Positions 8,095 to 16,773 of a stretch of DNA of 64,000 nt are shown here, in pieces (position 1 is the stretch's first letter; every line of letters starts with the position of its first letter). The notes under the pieces were generated by a model. That model was given only the letters and a program-made list of their open reading frames with translations. It had not been told where the DNA came from and did no database searches. Both the position numbers and the translations under genes were made by a program. The stretch is from assembly GCA_014804425.1 (NCBI GenBank), contig JAAUZV010000006.1, positions 70,540 to 134,539 on the forward strand. Reading direction: 5' to 3'. The stretch comes from Lachnospiraceae bacterium (GTDB taxonomy: Bacteria; Bacillota; Clostridia; Lachnospirales; Lachnospiraceae).

Positions 8095-8611
8095 TGTCTG
8101 CTCCTCCGTCATGGATCATGCTGTTTTTTCTTTCGTACCGATAAAAAGTATACGGTATATCGAAATACGTATGTTCATCACTGTCCGCCGTGATCTCCCA
8201 ATCCTGCGATTCATCCAAATTCGGAAAATAAGCATCCGCCGCATAGGTATGATCGATCTTCGTCACATGCACCGTATCGCAGTACGGCAGCATCAGACGA
8301 TACACGCTCTCTCCGCCTACAATGAACACATCCCCATCGTCATATTTTTTTAACTCATCAAGCAGTTCATCTTCACTGTGAAACACCTGCGCCCCCTTCT
8401 TTGTGAAAGAAGGATTCGCGGAAAGAATCAGATTCGTCCTGCCCGTCAGTGGCTGCTCCTGCGGAAAGGTCATTAATGTTTTTCTGCCGTACACGATCAC
8501 CTTTCCCGTCGTCATTTCACGGAACATTTTGTGGTCGTTCGGGATGCTCACCAACAGCTTTCCCTTATTGCCGATCGCCCAATTTGCGTCCACCGCCACG
8601 ATCATATTCAT
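8081..8611 (-). CDS. folA: Dihydrofolate reductase
   Basis: 176 residues, normal DHFR length. The N-terminus MNMIVAVDANWAIGNKGKLL matches the family, with the catalytic acid in IPNDHKMF, NADPH contacts in GKVIVYGRKT and VFIVGGESVY, and the C-terminal FPNLDES...YTFYRYER. It reduces dihydrofolate to tetrahydrofolate. The usual LPW segment reads LLVSIP, so the conserved Trp is missing; this occurs in other clostridial DHFRs as far as I recall. No thymidylate synthase gene adjoins it here. Confidence 0.95.
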   Translation of the reverse strand: MNMIVAVDANWAIGNKGKLLVSIPNDHKMFREMTTGKVIVYGRKTLMTFPQEQPLTGRTNLILSANPSFTKKGAQVFHSEDELLDELKKYDDGDVFIVGGESVYRLMLPYCDTVHVTKIDHTYAADAYFPNLDESQDWEITADSDEHTYFDIPYTFYRYERKNSMIHDGGADNELL

Positions 8612-8699
8612 CTATGTAATCTCCTCTTAGCCCATCGCTTCCGCCAGATCGGGCATTTCACACAAAATAAGTCTCCTCGGCAGTCCGTCATGCTCTGCA

Positions 8700-10301
8700 T
8701 CAACGATCCCACTTATCCGCAAGCGAGCCGATCTGATCGGCGAATTTCGCCAAATCCTTGTTTGCAACGCCCTCGTTCTTGCGGATGACTGCGAGCAGGC
8801 GCTGTCCTGCCGCCAAAAGCCGTGAGAATACATCCGACTCGCTTCTCGCGCTCTTTTTCTTGAGCCGCACCGGAGCCGCCTCATAATCCACGCAGTTTTC
8901 AAGGAGATCATAACGCGTACCGCTGTAGGGCGCATAGACGTCATAGCCGTACTCGCCGCGCAGACATGCCGCAAACGCTTCCACGACACTGTCCTCGCCA
9001 TGCACTAAAAATACCTTCGCAGGCTTCTCGGTAAAGCCGCCGAGCCAGCGGATCAGTCCGTTTTTGTCCGCGTGCCCGCTCATGCCTGCAAGTGCTTTAA
9101 TCTGTGCACGCACCTCGATCGTCTCGCCGAACAGCTTTACCTCTTTCACACCCTCGACCAGCATGCGCCCGAGCGTTCCGACCGCCTGATAGCCGACGAA
9201 CAGCACCGTGCATTCCTCCCTCCAGAGGTTATGTTTCAGATGATGCCTGATACGTCCTGCCTCGCACATGCCGGACGCCGATATGATGACCTTCGGCGTA
9301 TCGTCAAAATTGATCAGCTTCGACTCATCACTCGTGATCGACAGCTTCAAGCCCGGAAATGAAATCGGATTAATTCCTTTTTTTACGAGCGCCATCGCTT
9401 CCTCATCAAAGCAGCTCTCTATGTTTTTATTGAAAATGCCGGTTGCCTCCACCGCAAGCGGGCTGTCCACATACACCGGGAAATCGGGATACCCCTCGAC
9501 AAGCCCCTCCGCTTTGATCTGCCTGAAAAAATAAAGCATCTCCTGCGTACGTCCGACTGCAAAGGACGGGATGACAACGTTGCCTCCCTTGTCAAACGTC
9601 TCCTTTATGACCGCCGCAAGATCATGCACATAATCGGGATGCTCCGTGCTGTGCAGGCGGTCGCCGTAAGTCGATTCCATGATGACATAATCGGCATCGC
9701 TCGTATAGGCAGGATCTTTTAAGAGCGGCTGCTCAATATTGCCGATGTCCCCCGAAAACACAAGCTTCTTTTCATTGCCTCTTTCATTCACCCACACTTC
9801 AATGCTCGCTGAGCCGAGCAGATGCCCGATGTCCGTAAACCGGATGGAAATGCCTTCGCACAGCTCAATGCGCTTTTCATACCGGCACGGCACGATCAGC
9901 TTGATCACGCCGTCCGCATCCTCCATCGTGTAGAGCGGCTGTATCAGATCATTATTCGCGGAACGTTTTGCCTTGCGGTTTTTCCACTCCGCCTCCTGCA
10001 TCTGGATATGCGCACAGTCTCTCAGCATAATGCTGCACAAGTCCGCCGTCGCCTCCGTCGTCAGAACCTGTCCTCTGAAGCCGCGCGCATACAAAAGCGG
10101 CAGCATTCCCGAATGATCCACATGCGCATGCGTCAAAAGCACATAATCAATGAGCGCCTCCTCCGCCGGAAGCTCGGCGTTTTCAAACACATTCACGCCC
10201 TGCTCCATACCGTAATCGACCAAGATCCGTTTTCCGCACGCCTCAAGATAATGACAGCTTCCCGTCACCTCATGAGCCGCTCCGATAAAAGTCAGCTTCA
10301 T
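8700..10301 (-). CDS. MBL-fold beta-CASP metallo-hydrolase (RNase J/CPSF-like)
   Basis: 533 residues from the ATG at 10301 (MKLTFIGAAHEVTGSCHYLE), which follows a G-rich AAGGTGGGGGG site. Motifs: THAHVDHSG (metal-binding HxHxDH), SGDIGN, ESTYGDR, the beta-CASP segment with VIPSFAVGRTQEMLY, and the C-terminal RMMBL segment with SGHADKNGL and VHGEDSV. Proteins of this build are RNA nucleases or related hydrolases. The extra 70 residues at the C-terminus, after VYAPYSGTRYDLL, are helical and basic. Enzymatic class is confident; substrate is unknown. Confidence 0.88.
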   Translation of the reverse strand: MKLTFIGAAHEVTGSCHYLEACGKRILVDYGMEQGVNVFENAELPAEEALIDYVLLTHAHVDHSGMLPLLYARGFRGQVLTTEATADLCSIMLRDCAHIQMQEAEWKNRKAKRSANNDLIQPLYTMEDADGVIKLIVPCRYEKRIELCEGISIRFTDIGHLLGSASIEVWVNERGNEKKLVFSGDIGNIEQPLLKDPAYTSDADYVIMESTYGDRLHSTEHPDYVHDLAAVIKETFDKGGNVVIPSFAVGRTQEMLYFFRQIKAEGLVEGYPDFPVYVDSPLAVEATGIFNKNIESCFDEEAMALVKKGINPISFPGLKLSITSDESKLINFDDTPKVIISASGMCEAGRIRHHLKHNLWREECTVLFVGYQAVGTLGRMLVEGVKEVKLFGETIEVRAQIKALAGMSGHADKNGLIRWLGGFTEKPAKVFLVHGEDSVVEAFAACLRGEYGYDVYAPYSGTRYDLLENCVDYEAAPVRLKKKSARSESDVFSRLLAAGQRLLAVIRKNEGVANKDLAKFADQIGSLADKWDR

Positions 10302-10351
10302 ACCCGATCCCCCCACCTTATTCGTTTTTTATTCGCTTCCCGGCGTTCTCT

Positions 10352-10714
10352 TCACGCCTGCACCCCGATGCACTCCGAAACCGCTCCGGAAGCTAACATT
10401 TCCTTTGTCATAGACAGATACGGACAGTTTCTGAAACTGCTAAACAGCAGATCGACCGGTCCGAACTGCTCCTTTACCGCCTTACAGAAAATATCCATAT
10501 CCGTCTCATCATAGATATTTCCGTGAAAAAAGAACACAGGAATGCGGTATTCCCGCTCCAGATCCTCCTTTAAGCGCATCCCCGCTTCCTTATCAATATC
10601 AATGATCGAAAGAGTGCGGCACTGCTTTGCATAATCCCGCGCATACGCGGCGCCGATCCCCTTTGCGGCTCCCAGCAGCATGCCATTCTTTTTTCTGCAT
10701 AACGACTTGTTCAT
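10352..10714 (-). pseudogene. Truncated short-chain dehydrogenase (N-terminal half only)
   Basis: 120 residues from the ATG at 10714, after GAAAGGA. It has a Rossmann start with a glycine motif (GAAKGIGAAYARDYA), the second strand with an acidic residue (LSIIDID), and continues to DLLFSSFRNCPYLS, where the protein ends. Full SDRs have about 250 residues, and the Ser-Tyr-Lys catalytic part is missing. The next gene starts only 50 bases further on, so no remnant of the rest is left. It could be a decayed gene or a short NAD-binding protein; I favour decay. Confidence 0.6.
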
Positions 10715-10774
10715 GAATATTCCTTTCACAAAAACCTCTCCTCCGGCGTTTGCGAAACGCAATGATTCGAAACC

Positions 10775-11446
10775 TCACTTTTGCCGTATACGTGTCCGAT
10801 AAAGCCGATTGCTGAACGGATAGGTATAGCGCGCCGATCTTAAGTACGCATCCGCCGACAGGTAGTATCGTTCCCCCCATGAATACACCTCTAACATGGT
10901 TTCCTGCGACTCCTCATAAAGCCCCGTCACCGTGATAAAGTGGGCGGCGACATGTTCCTTTGCCGCCACCATACGGCCGTTCTGCAAACGATACAGCGTC
11001 ACGCCCCGCCGCTTTTTATGGAAAAAGGGCGCAGACCCCAAGATCAGTATGACCGGACAATCCGCCAAAAGCTGTTCCCGCACGATTGTAAGCAGCCGTT
11101 CCTTACTTTTTTTGCCTGAAAAAAGAAAACTCACACCGCGAAGGCGCTCCGGCGCCCGATGCCATAACAGCATAACATTCAGAACACCCGTATACAGATA
11201 CGCTGACATGCCGAATCCGGGGATCACGCGCAAAAAACGCCGTTCCAGCTTACGCACAAGGGACAGATAGGCCTCTCTGTCTCCCGGCGTATTCAAAACA
11301 TGGCGGTAAATGCAATAATCCGCCGCCGCGATCACCCCGCACCCATAGCGCCTGAGTCTGCCGTCCTGTGAAAAAAAATTCTTTTTTTCAAACCATTGCT
11401 GACTGCCTGCCATATAGCTATGCGGAAGCGCCGCCTTTTTATTCAT
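10775..11446 (-). CDS. Papain-like/C39-like putative cysteine peptidase or transferase
   Basis: 223 residues. The pattern RRYGCGVIAAADYCIY (Cys36) looks like the catalytic Cys at the head of a helix in papain-like folds. HFITVTGLYEE (His169) followed by LEVYSWGERYYLS fits the His strand. No signal peptide is seen, so it is probably cytoplasmic. Its ATG overlaps the end of the PAS/HD-GYP gene by 8 bases, which suggests translational coupling. The fold is my inference from the Cys/His spacing; I cannot name a family. Confidence 0.6.
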   Translation of the reverse strand: MNKKAALPHSYMAGSQQWFEKKNFFSQDGRLRRYGCGVIAAADYCIYRHVLNTPGDREAYLSLVRKLERRFLRVIPGFGMSAYLYTGVLNVMLLWHRAPERLRGVSFLFSGKKSKERLLTIVREQLLADCPVILILGSAPFFHKKRRGVTLYRLQNGRMVAAKEHVAAHFITVTGLYEESQETMLEVYSWGERYYLSADAYLRSARYTYPFSNRLYRTRIRQK

Positions 11447-14000
11447 AACATAACCTCAATTCGTCCGCGCACGCGATCAATCCCTTCAACAGCTTCGGGT
11501 TGAAGCTGCCGCATTCCCCGTTGAGGATCATGTCCACCGCCTTCTCGTGGGTATACGCGGGCTTATATACGCGGGGACTCACAAGCGCATCATATACATC
11601 CACCAGACTGACGATCTGACCCCAGATCGGAATCTCATCACCGACCAGATGATCGGGATAGCCTCTGCCGTCATAGCGTTCGTGATGATAGCGACAGATT
11701 TCCCTGCAATAAGCGGAAAATTCATTATCCTGCCCCACCTCGATCGAGTTGAGAATATCATAGCCCCTCGTTGTGTGCGTCTTCATGACCTCGAACTCAT
11801 CCGCAGTCAGTCTGCCCGGCTTATTTAAGATTGCGTCCGGAATGGATATTTTACCGACGTCATGCATTGATGCCGCCATCGTGATCTTTTCTATTTTTTC
11901 CGGCGTCAGATCATACTCCGGCTCCTGCTCTGCAAGATAGGTTGCCACAATTTTTGTGAGCTGCTTTGTCCGCATGATATGTTCCCCGGAGTCGCTGTCC
12001 CTGAACTCCACGAGCGCGCCGAGCGAATCAATGATTTTTTCACTAAATCTCTGATATTTGACCTGTTCGTCATACTTTTGCTTCAAAAGCTCCTGTTTCT
12101 TGAGCTCGTCCACACATTTTGCCAGACAGATAAACTGGCCCTCGCCATGCTGTGCACGGCGGATCAGGATCGTATACCAATGATAATCCGGTCCTAAGCC
12201 GTCCCGCACCCGAATATCAAAATAAACCTCCTTGCGCCCTTTGGAAAACGCCGACGGCGACGACAGATACATCCGTTTTGCGCGGAAGTTGTCCAAATCG
12301 TCCGGATAAATGCGGGTCCGCTCATATGCCGCGACGATACGCGTTAATTTTCTCACGATCGGCCTATTCTGCGTCCGCTCGTCTCCAAGGCGGAATACCT
12401 GACAAATATCCTTTTGCAGGTCCACGACATACAGTCTTTGGAACGAATCCTGAAACATGAAGCCCATCTGCTCAAGAAGCTGCTCGTTCGTATTTTCCAG
12501 ACTTTTTTCACGCGATATATCTTCAATGATACCTACAATATAGGTATGCCCGTCCGAATCGCCCATGTCCTTACATTTTACGCGATGCCAGGAATATTCC
12601 TGCGCTTCTCGACTTTTTATCCTGATCTCGACTGCCTCTCTGTTACCTCCCTTAAATACCGTGAGCAGCTTATCCACATCCTCAGGATGCACCTCGCCCC
12701 TTTTACCCATTTCCTCACAGCATTTCTCAATATGATACGGTACCAGCCTGCCCTGCTCATCCTTTGACAAACAATGCATGGTCAGCACGTCGCTCCTTAT
12801 GTCATATTCAAAGCGGATATTGCCGGTCGCACCCATCGCAAGATCGGAGCGCACCTGCTCCTCCGTCAAATGAATCTGTGCGTTTTTCAGCTCCGTAATA
12901 TCCATACGGATACCGAGATATACCGGTTTACCGTCACGCTCCTCCAGCTTCACACCGCTCATTTGTACCCAGCGGAGCCGCCTGCTCCGCCCCATGCGGA
13001 TCCGGTAGATCACGTCAAACGGCTCACCCGTTTTCGCCTTTTCCAAAATAACCCTGCACACCTCCGCACGGTCCGCAGGCAGCACATGAGCGATATAGCC
13101 GCCCTGATAGTCCTCTTTCTTTTTTTCCGCCAGCTTGTAGAACTCCTCGTTCACATGCACGATCGTTAATTGCTCATCTGCAACAAACTGCACAACGCCG
13201 CCCGGAATCGCCGCATATGCAGCATCCAGTGTTGTCTGGAGCTTCTGCTGCAGGCTCATGCGAAAATCGATATTTCTCATCAGACCTACGCAGGAAACAC
13301 GCGCCAGATCCGCCGTATACACCCGCACAAACCGAAGCGCCATCCAATGATAGTCACCGTCCGGCTCCTTCATCCGAAACTCGATATGCACCTCATCCCC
13401 GTCTTTTGCAAGCTGTTCCAGCAGATAGCAAAGATCCGTTTTCTTTGTAAATTCCTCGCGATAATCAGGATGAACCCCTTCGCCAAGCATCTGCATCGCC
13501 TTTATGAAATTTCCGTGATCGCCTTTCTGAAACGCGGTCTTTCCATCCGCCGCCAGTACCATATGCGCGTTACCTGTCAGATTAACGGCAGTCACAACAG
13601 AGTACACGGACGAGAGCGTATCTCCCATGATCTTGGACAGCTCCGACTTAAACTTCTCCGCCTCGTCCAAATAAGTCAGCATAAAATATACCACATACGC
13701 AGGCGTTCCGTCCCAGCTGAACTCGTCAAACCACACATCGGTCTCCCCACCGAAATCCGGCAGATACAGCCGGTAGCGCTCATCCGTTTCCTTTCCGTCT
13801 GCATGCCGGCGTAACGCCCTTAATATTCGTTTTGCATTACTATCTTCTTCAAAAACGGGCTGAATGCCTGTTCCCGCTTCCGCCGCCGGATACGCTCGGC
13901 GAAACGTCTCATTTGCATATAAAACGATATGCTCGTCCCGCGACAATACAACGATGCCGACATTGGACATATGCTCCAATATTTTCTCAAACCGCTCCAT
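11439..14000 (-). CDS. Multi-PAS sensor protein with C-terminal HD-GYP domain
   Basis: 853 residues from the ATG at 14000 (MERFEKILEHM), which follows GGAAGGAGGAG. The N-terminal two thirds hold several PAS-like domains; repeated PAC-type endings such as YHWMALRFVRVYTADLARV and RRLRWVQMSGVK are visible, without membrane segments. The HD-GYP domain begins near residue 650: the HD pair is in MHDVGKISIP (about 713-714) and the GYP motif in RYDGRGYPDHL (about 780). HD-GYP proteins degrade cyclic di-GMP or related dinucleotides. Cytoplasmic signal-controlled phosphodiesterase is the best call; signal unknown. Confidence 0.9.
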   Translation of the reverse strand: MERFEKILEHMSNVGIVVLSRDEHIVLYANETFRRAYPAAEAGTGIQPVFEEDSNAKRILRALRRHADGKETDERYRLYLPDFGGETDVWFDEFSWDGTPAYVVYFMLTYLDEAEKFKSELSKIMGDTLSSVYSVVTAVNLTGNAHMVLAADGKTAFQKGDHGNFIKAMQMLGEGVHPDYREEFTKKTDLCYLLEQLAKDGDEVHIEFRMKEPDGDYHWMALRFVRVYTADLARVSCVGLMRNIDFRMSLQQKLQTTLDAAYAAIPGGVVQFVADEQLTIVHVNEEFYKLAEKKKEDYQGGYIAHVLPADRAEVCRVILEKAKTGEPFDVIYRIRMGRSRRLRWVQMSGVKLEERDGKPVYLGIRMDITELKNAQIHLTEEQVRSDLAMGATGNIRFEYDIRSDVLTMHCLSKDEQGRLVPYHIEKCCEEMGKRGEVHPEDVDKLLTVFKGGNREAVEIRIKSREAQEYSWHRVKCKDMGDSDGHTYIVGIIEDISREKSLENTNEQLLEQMGFMFQDSFQRLYVVDLQKDICQVFRLGDERTQNRPIVRKLTRIVAAYERTRIYPDDLDNFRAKRMYLSSPSAFSKGRKEVYFDIRVRDGLGPDYHWYTILIRRAQHGEGQFICLAKCVDELKKQELLKQKYDEQVKYQRFSEKIIDSLGALVEFRDSDSGEHIMRTKQLTKIVATYLAEQEPEYDLTPEKIEKITMAASMHDVGKISIPDAILNKPGRLTADEFEVMKTHTTRGYDILNSIEVGQDNEFSAYCREICRYHHERYDGRGYPDHLVGDEIPIWGQIVSLVDVYDALVSPRVYKPAYTHEKAVDMILNGECGSFNPKLLKGLIACADELRLCYE

Positions 14001-14134
14001 GCCGCTCCTCCTTCCGTTCCATGGCATTTCCGCCTGCGCATAAGCATCCCCGACTCGTTCTCTCGGGGCTTCCCTCCCGCCTGCGCTTATGCGGATCATC
14101 TTTCCGGACCGCCCACGCGATCAATATTGAATTT

Positions 14135-14163
14135 ATTATAGCATATTTTTCCTTGTATCAAAA
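14135..14163 (-). promoter_or_regulatory. Promoter of the PAS/HD-GYP gene
   Basis: On the minus strand TTTTGA (14158-14163), 17 bases, then TATAAT (14135-14140) preceded by TGC (extended -10). The leader before the start at 14000 would be about 130 bases. The -35 box is weak; the extended -10 may compensate. Confidence 0.55.
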
Positions 14164-14236
14164 GTCGTTCCTATGAAAAAAATTGTGATGAAAGGTTATC
14201 ATATTTCACGAAAATAAATATCGCGCAAAAAAGTAA

Positions 14237-14265
14237 TTGACAAGTGCGGCCGCATCATGTATATT
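14237..14265 (+). promoter_or_regulatory. Promoter of tRNA-Gly
   Basis: TTGACA (14237-14242), 17 bases, TATATT (14260-14265). The tRNA begins 28 bases after the -10 box. Confidence 0.8.
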
Positions 14266-14292
14266 GTTAGTTGTCCGTATGAATTACGGTAT

Positions 14293-14365
14293 GCGCGAGT
14301 GGCTCAGTTGGTGGAGCGCGACCTTGCCAAGGTCGAGGCCGCGGGTTCGAGTCCCGTCTCGCGCT
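14293..14365 (+). tRNA. tRNA-Gly (anticodon GCC)
   Basis: 73 bases fold as a cloverleaf. The acceptor arms are GCGCGAG and CTCGCGC, the D-arm starts at GCTCAGTTGG, the anticodon stem CGACC/GGTCG holds loop TTGCCAA with anticodon GCC, and the T-arm contains GGGTTCGAGTCCC. The discriminator base is T and CCA is not encoded. It stands alone with its own promoter and terminator. Confidence 0.96.
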
Positions 14366-14370
14366 CTTAT

Positions 14371-14404
14371 AAAAGACTCTCGCTGATGCGGGAGTCTTTT
14401 TTCG
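14371..14404 (+). terminator. Terminator of tRNA-Gly
   Basis: AAAAGACTCTCGC, loop TGAT, GCGGGAGTCTTTT then T. The stem has one G-U pair. It starts 6 bases after the tRNA. Confidence 0.85.
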
Positions 14405-14462
14405 TATCACAGCCAAAAGGGGAGCACGCTTTCTATGCGTCTCCCCTTTATTGATCGATTAT

Positions 14463-16160
14463 TTATTCGCCCTCCGGCAGAAGACTTCCGTTGTCTTCTC
14501 CGTTTTCTTCTCCTTCACCTCCTTCCGCACCGTCGCCCGCTCCCGGGTCCTCAGTGCCGCCCGCACTATCCGCAGGCACGCCTCCCGGCACATCGGCAAG
14601 CGTCATACCCGCACACTTCACACGATAGATACGCATCAGAGACTCCTCAATCCGCTCGATCGAGATCTCGCCGTTGTTGACCGCGTCCAGCACGCCCTGA
14701 TAAGCCTCCTTGAAATTATCCGGCTTCAGGATCATGTCACAGCCCGCATTGATCGCATCCACCGCCGCCTGTGCAGACGTATAATAAGTCGTGATCGCGC
14801 CCATGTCCATGGCGTCCGTGATGATGATGCCCTCATAGCCAAGCTGCATGCGCAGGATTCTCGTGACAACGTCAGAGCTCATGGACGCCGGCGTGTAATC
14901 CCATGTGATACCCGGAACCGAGATATGGCTTACCATAATAAAATCCGGGTTGGCCTGTATCGCCATTTGGAACGGAATGATCTCCGTCGCGAGCAGATTC
15001 GCTTCCGTCATTTCATTCGTTGCCCGCCCGTTATGGGAATCGGCATCCGTGCTTCCATGCCCCGGAAAATGCTTCACGCACGCGCTGACTCCGTTTTCCT
15101 GTAAGCCCATGACCGCCTGTGAAACAAGCATGGCGACCGTATCCGCCTCTGTGCCGAACGAACGCTCCGCAAACATACTGTTTTGCCCGTCATAAATATC
15201 GGCAACCGGAGCAAAATTCACATTAAATCCGTATTTAGCCAGATACTGTCCGATCTCGGCATAGGCGATATAGACCGATCCGCCGTCTCCTGATGCGCCA
15301 AGTTCCCGCGCGCTGCCGACATTACTAACCTCGCTTAAGGAATCCGCCACTCTTGAGACGCTTCCGCCTTCCTCGTCCACGCCGAAAAACAGCGGGTACT
15401 TACTCATTTCCCGTGTTCCGGCAAGCATTTCCGTGATCTGATCCGCACTTTGGATATTCGAACCAAAATAAATCAGTCCTCCGACCGCATATTGATCCAA
15501 CGCTTCCTGCGTCTTTGCGCCCGCTCTCACCGCCTGCGTCACGTTCTCCATCATGGATTCGGGTGTCACAAAAAACAATCCCGCAACCTTTTCCTCAGTC
15601 GTCATCTGCGCGATATAATACCTCGCCACCTCATCAACGGGATTTACCACCGGTTCGGGTTCCGGTTCCGGTGTCGTCGTGGGTGAATTGACCGCGATCA
15701 CCTCCGGCGGCGGCACATCTTCCTCCACGGGCTCAGCAGCCCGTCTCTCATCAATAAACCGGATCAGCTGTTTCCCTGCAAACAGCGCACCGCAGGCAAG
15801 TCCCGCTACGATCATCAGCAGCACAATATACGCAATGATCTGATTGCGTATCCTTCGTTTTCTTCTGATCACGCGCTTTGCAGATCGCTCCTCTGAATAA
15901 TCTCCGTTTTCCGCATCTTCTTCGACATAAGATTCTTCCAAGCCGTCCTCATCAGAGGCAGCTTCATCGGCATACGCCTCTGCATCATCCTCGTAGGCTT
16001 CTTCCGTGTCGTCCTCCGCCTCGTCCTCATAAATCTCTTCCGCGCCGTCTTCCATCTCGTCCTCGTAAATCTCTTCCGCGCCGTCTTCTTGCTCTATTTC
16101 ATCGAACTCTTCTTCGTATTGCTCGTCCTCGTAAAGCTCCATGTTTTTCTTCTTAAACAT
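14463..16160 (-). CDS. Membrane-anchored glycoside hydrolase family 3 (NagZ-like)
   Basis: 565 residues from the ATG at 16160 (MFKKKN), which follows GAGG at 7 bases. The N-terminus is a cytoplasmic tail of about 95 residues with repeats of E, D and Y (for example EEIYEDE), then RRKRR, one membrane helix (about 108-128) and an outside linker rich in P and E. The GH3 domain follows, with FGVDEEGG, KHFPGHGSTDADSH (NagZ-type Asp/His loop) and IIITDAMDMGAI. It should cleave N-acetylhexosaminides, probably in wall fragments. The C-terminus is rich in G, E and D. The repeated acidic tail is unusual for the family. Confidence 0.88.
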   Translation of the reverse strand: MFKKKNMELYEDEQYEEEFDEIEQEDGAEEIYEDEMEDGAEEIYEDEAEDDTEEAYEDDAEAYADEAASDEDGLEESYVEEDAENGDYSEERSAKRVIRRKRRIRNQIIAYIVLLMIVAGLACGALFAGKQLIRFIDERRAAEPVEEDVPPPEVIAVNSPTTTPEPEPEPVVNPVDEVARYYIAQMTTEEKVAGLFFVTPESMMENVTQAVRAGAKTQEALDQYAVGGLIYFGSNIQSADQITEMLAGTREMSKYPLFFGVDEEGGSVSRVADSLSEVSNVGSARELGASGDGGSVYIAYAEIGQYLAKYGFNVNFAPVADIYDGQNSMFAERSFGTEADTVAMLVSQAVMGLQENGVSACVKHFPGHGSTDADSHNGRATNEMTEANLLATEIIPFQMAIQANPDFIMVSHISVPGITWDYTPASMSSDVVTRILRMQLGYEGIIITDAMDMGAITTYYTSAQAAVDAINAGCDMILKPDNFKEAYQGVLDAVNNGEISIERIEESLMRIYRVKCAGMTLADVPGGVPADSAGGTEDPGAGDGAEGGEGEENGEDNGSLLPEGE

Positions 16161-16335
16161 ATCCGTACCTCGCATCATAAATATTGTATCTCAATGTGAT
16201 ATTTACTCTTTTACTATACATGATTTTGTGCTATATTTCTACCTATTTATGAAAAAAGCGACACAAAATATTTCCAATTTCATTCTATTTACGCCTGCAC
16301 ACTCTATCACCGTTTCTATTTTCAGGCAAACAGAA

Positions 16336-16364
16336 GGGAGTATAAACATCTCGTTTATACTCCC
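16336..16364 (-). terminator. Strong hairpin, possible terminator of a small RNA
   Basis: GGGAGTATAAAC and GTTTATACTCCC form a perfect 12-bp stem with a 5-base loop. On the minus strand it is followed by TTCTGTTTG, a poor T-run, so termination is likely but not certain. Confidence 0.5.
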
Positions 16365-16590
16365 CTCTACTCTTCGTACTCCACTTGGGTGTACCTCCAT
16401 TGTTTTTTTCGTATTCGTTCCACTATTCTCATTGTACCCGTCGTACCGTAACCTCTGTTGCTTCTGTTACCTCATTCAGTGTACTTGTCTACGATGTGCT
16501 ACTCATTTCTTTCAATATCATAATGCTGCTTTGGTGGACTATACCTTCCTTTCATTAGGATATCTATGTAAATGTGTAACTTGTAAGTAT

Positions 16591-16619
16591 AATATAATAC
16601 ATGTCAGCTATTTTGTCAA
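16591..16619 (-). promoter_or_regulatory. Strong promoter of unknown transcript
   Basis: On the minus strand TTGACA (16614-16619), exactly 17 bases, TATATT (16591-16596). The transcript would start near 16584 and run to the hairpin at 16336-16364, or on into the GH3 gene. Confidence 0.65.
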
Positions 16620-16773
16620 TACATTTTTTGAAAATTTTTTAAGTTTTTTGTTGATTTGTTTATATTGTTATAATTTTGTATTCAATTAATTATTTTTAAT
16701 TCAATTTTCAGTTATTTTCAGACAACTTCTTCTTTTTGTTTGCTTTTTTGCTCTCTTTTCGTTCAATTTCATC

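Larger units (their letters stand above)
16161..16773. other. 613-bp stretch without a confident protein gene
   Basis: AT-rich. It contains a strong minus-strand promoter (16591-16619) and a 12-bp hairpin (16336-16364), which bracket a possible transcript of about 230-250 nt. Frames here are short and lack good ribosome binding sites; one 18-codon minus frame (MKGRYSPPKQHYDIERNE, start near 16556) is noted but not supported. 16620-16773 shows nothing beyond A/T-rich sequence. The hairpin could also lie in the leader of the GH3 gene at 16160. Confidence 0.6.

Noticed and set aside
12774..13814. Long plus-strand open frames opposite the PAS/HD-GYP gene
   Set aside because: They are mirror frames of a clear minus-strand gene, with odd composition (many H, R, I) and no ribosome binding sites.
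16500..16556. 18-codon minus-strand frame MKGRYSPPKQHYDIERNE
   Set aside because: No ribosome binding site and too short to support; kept only as a note in the intergenic entry.
16141..16689. 182-codon plus-strand frame
   Set aside because: It begins inside the GH3 gene, is AT-rich, and has F/I/S-rich sequence without a ribosome binding site or family motif.
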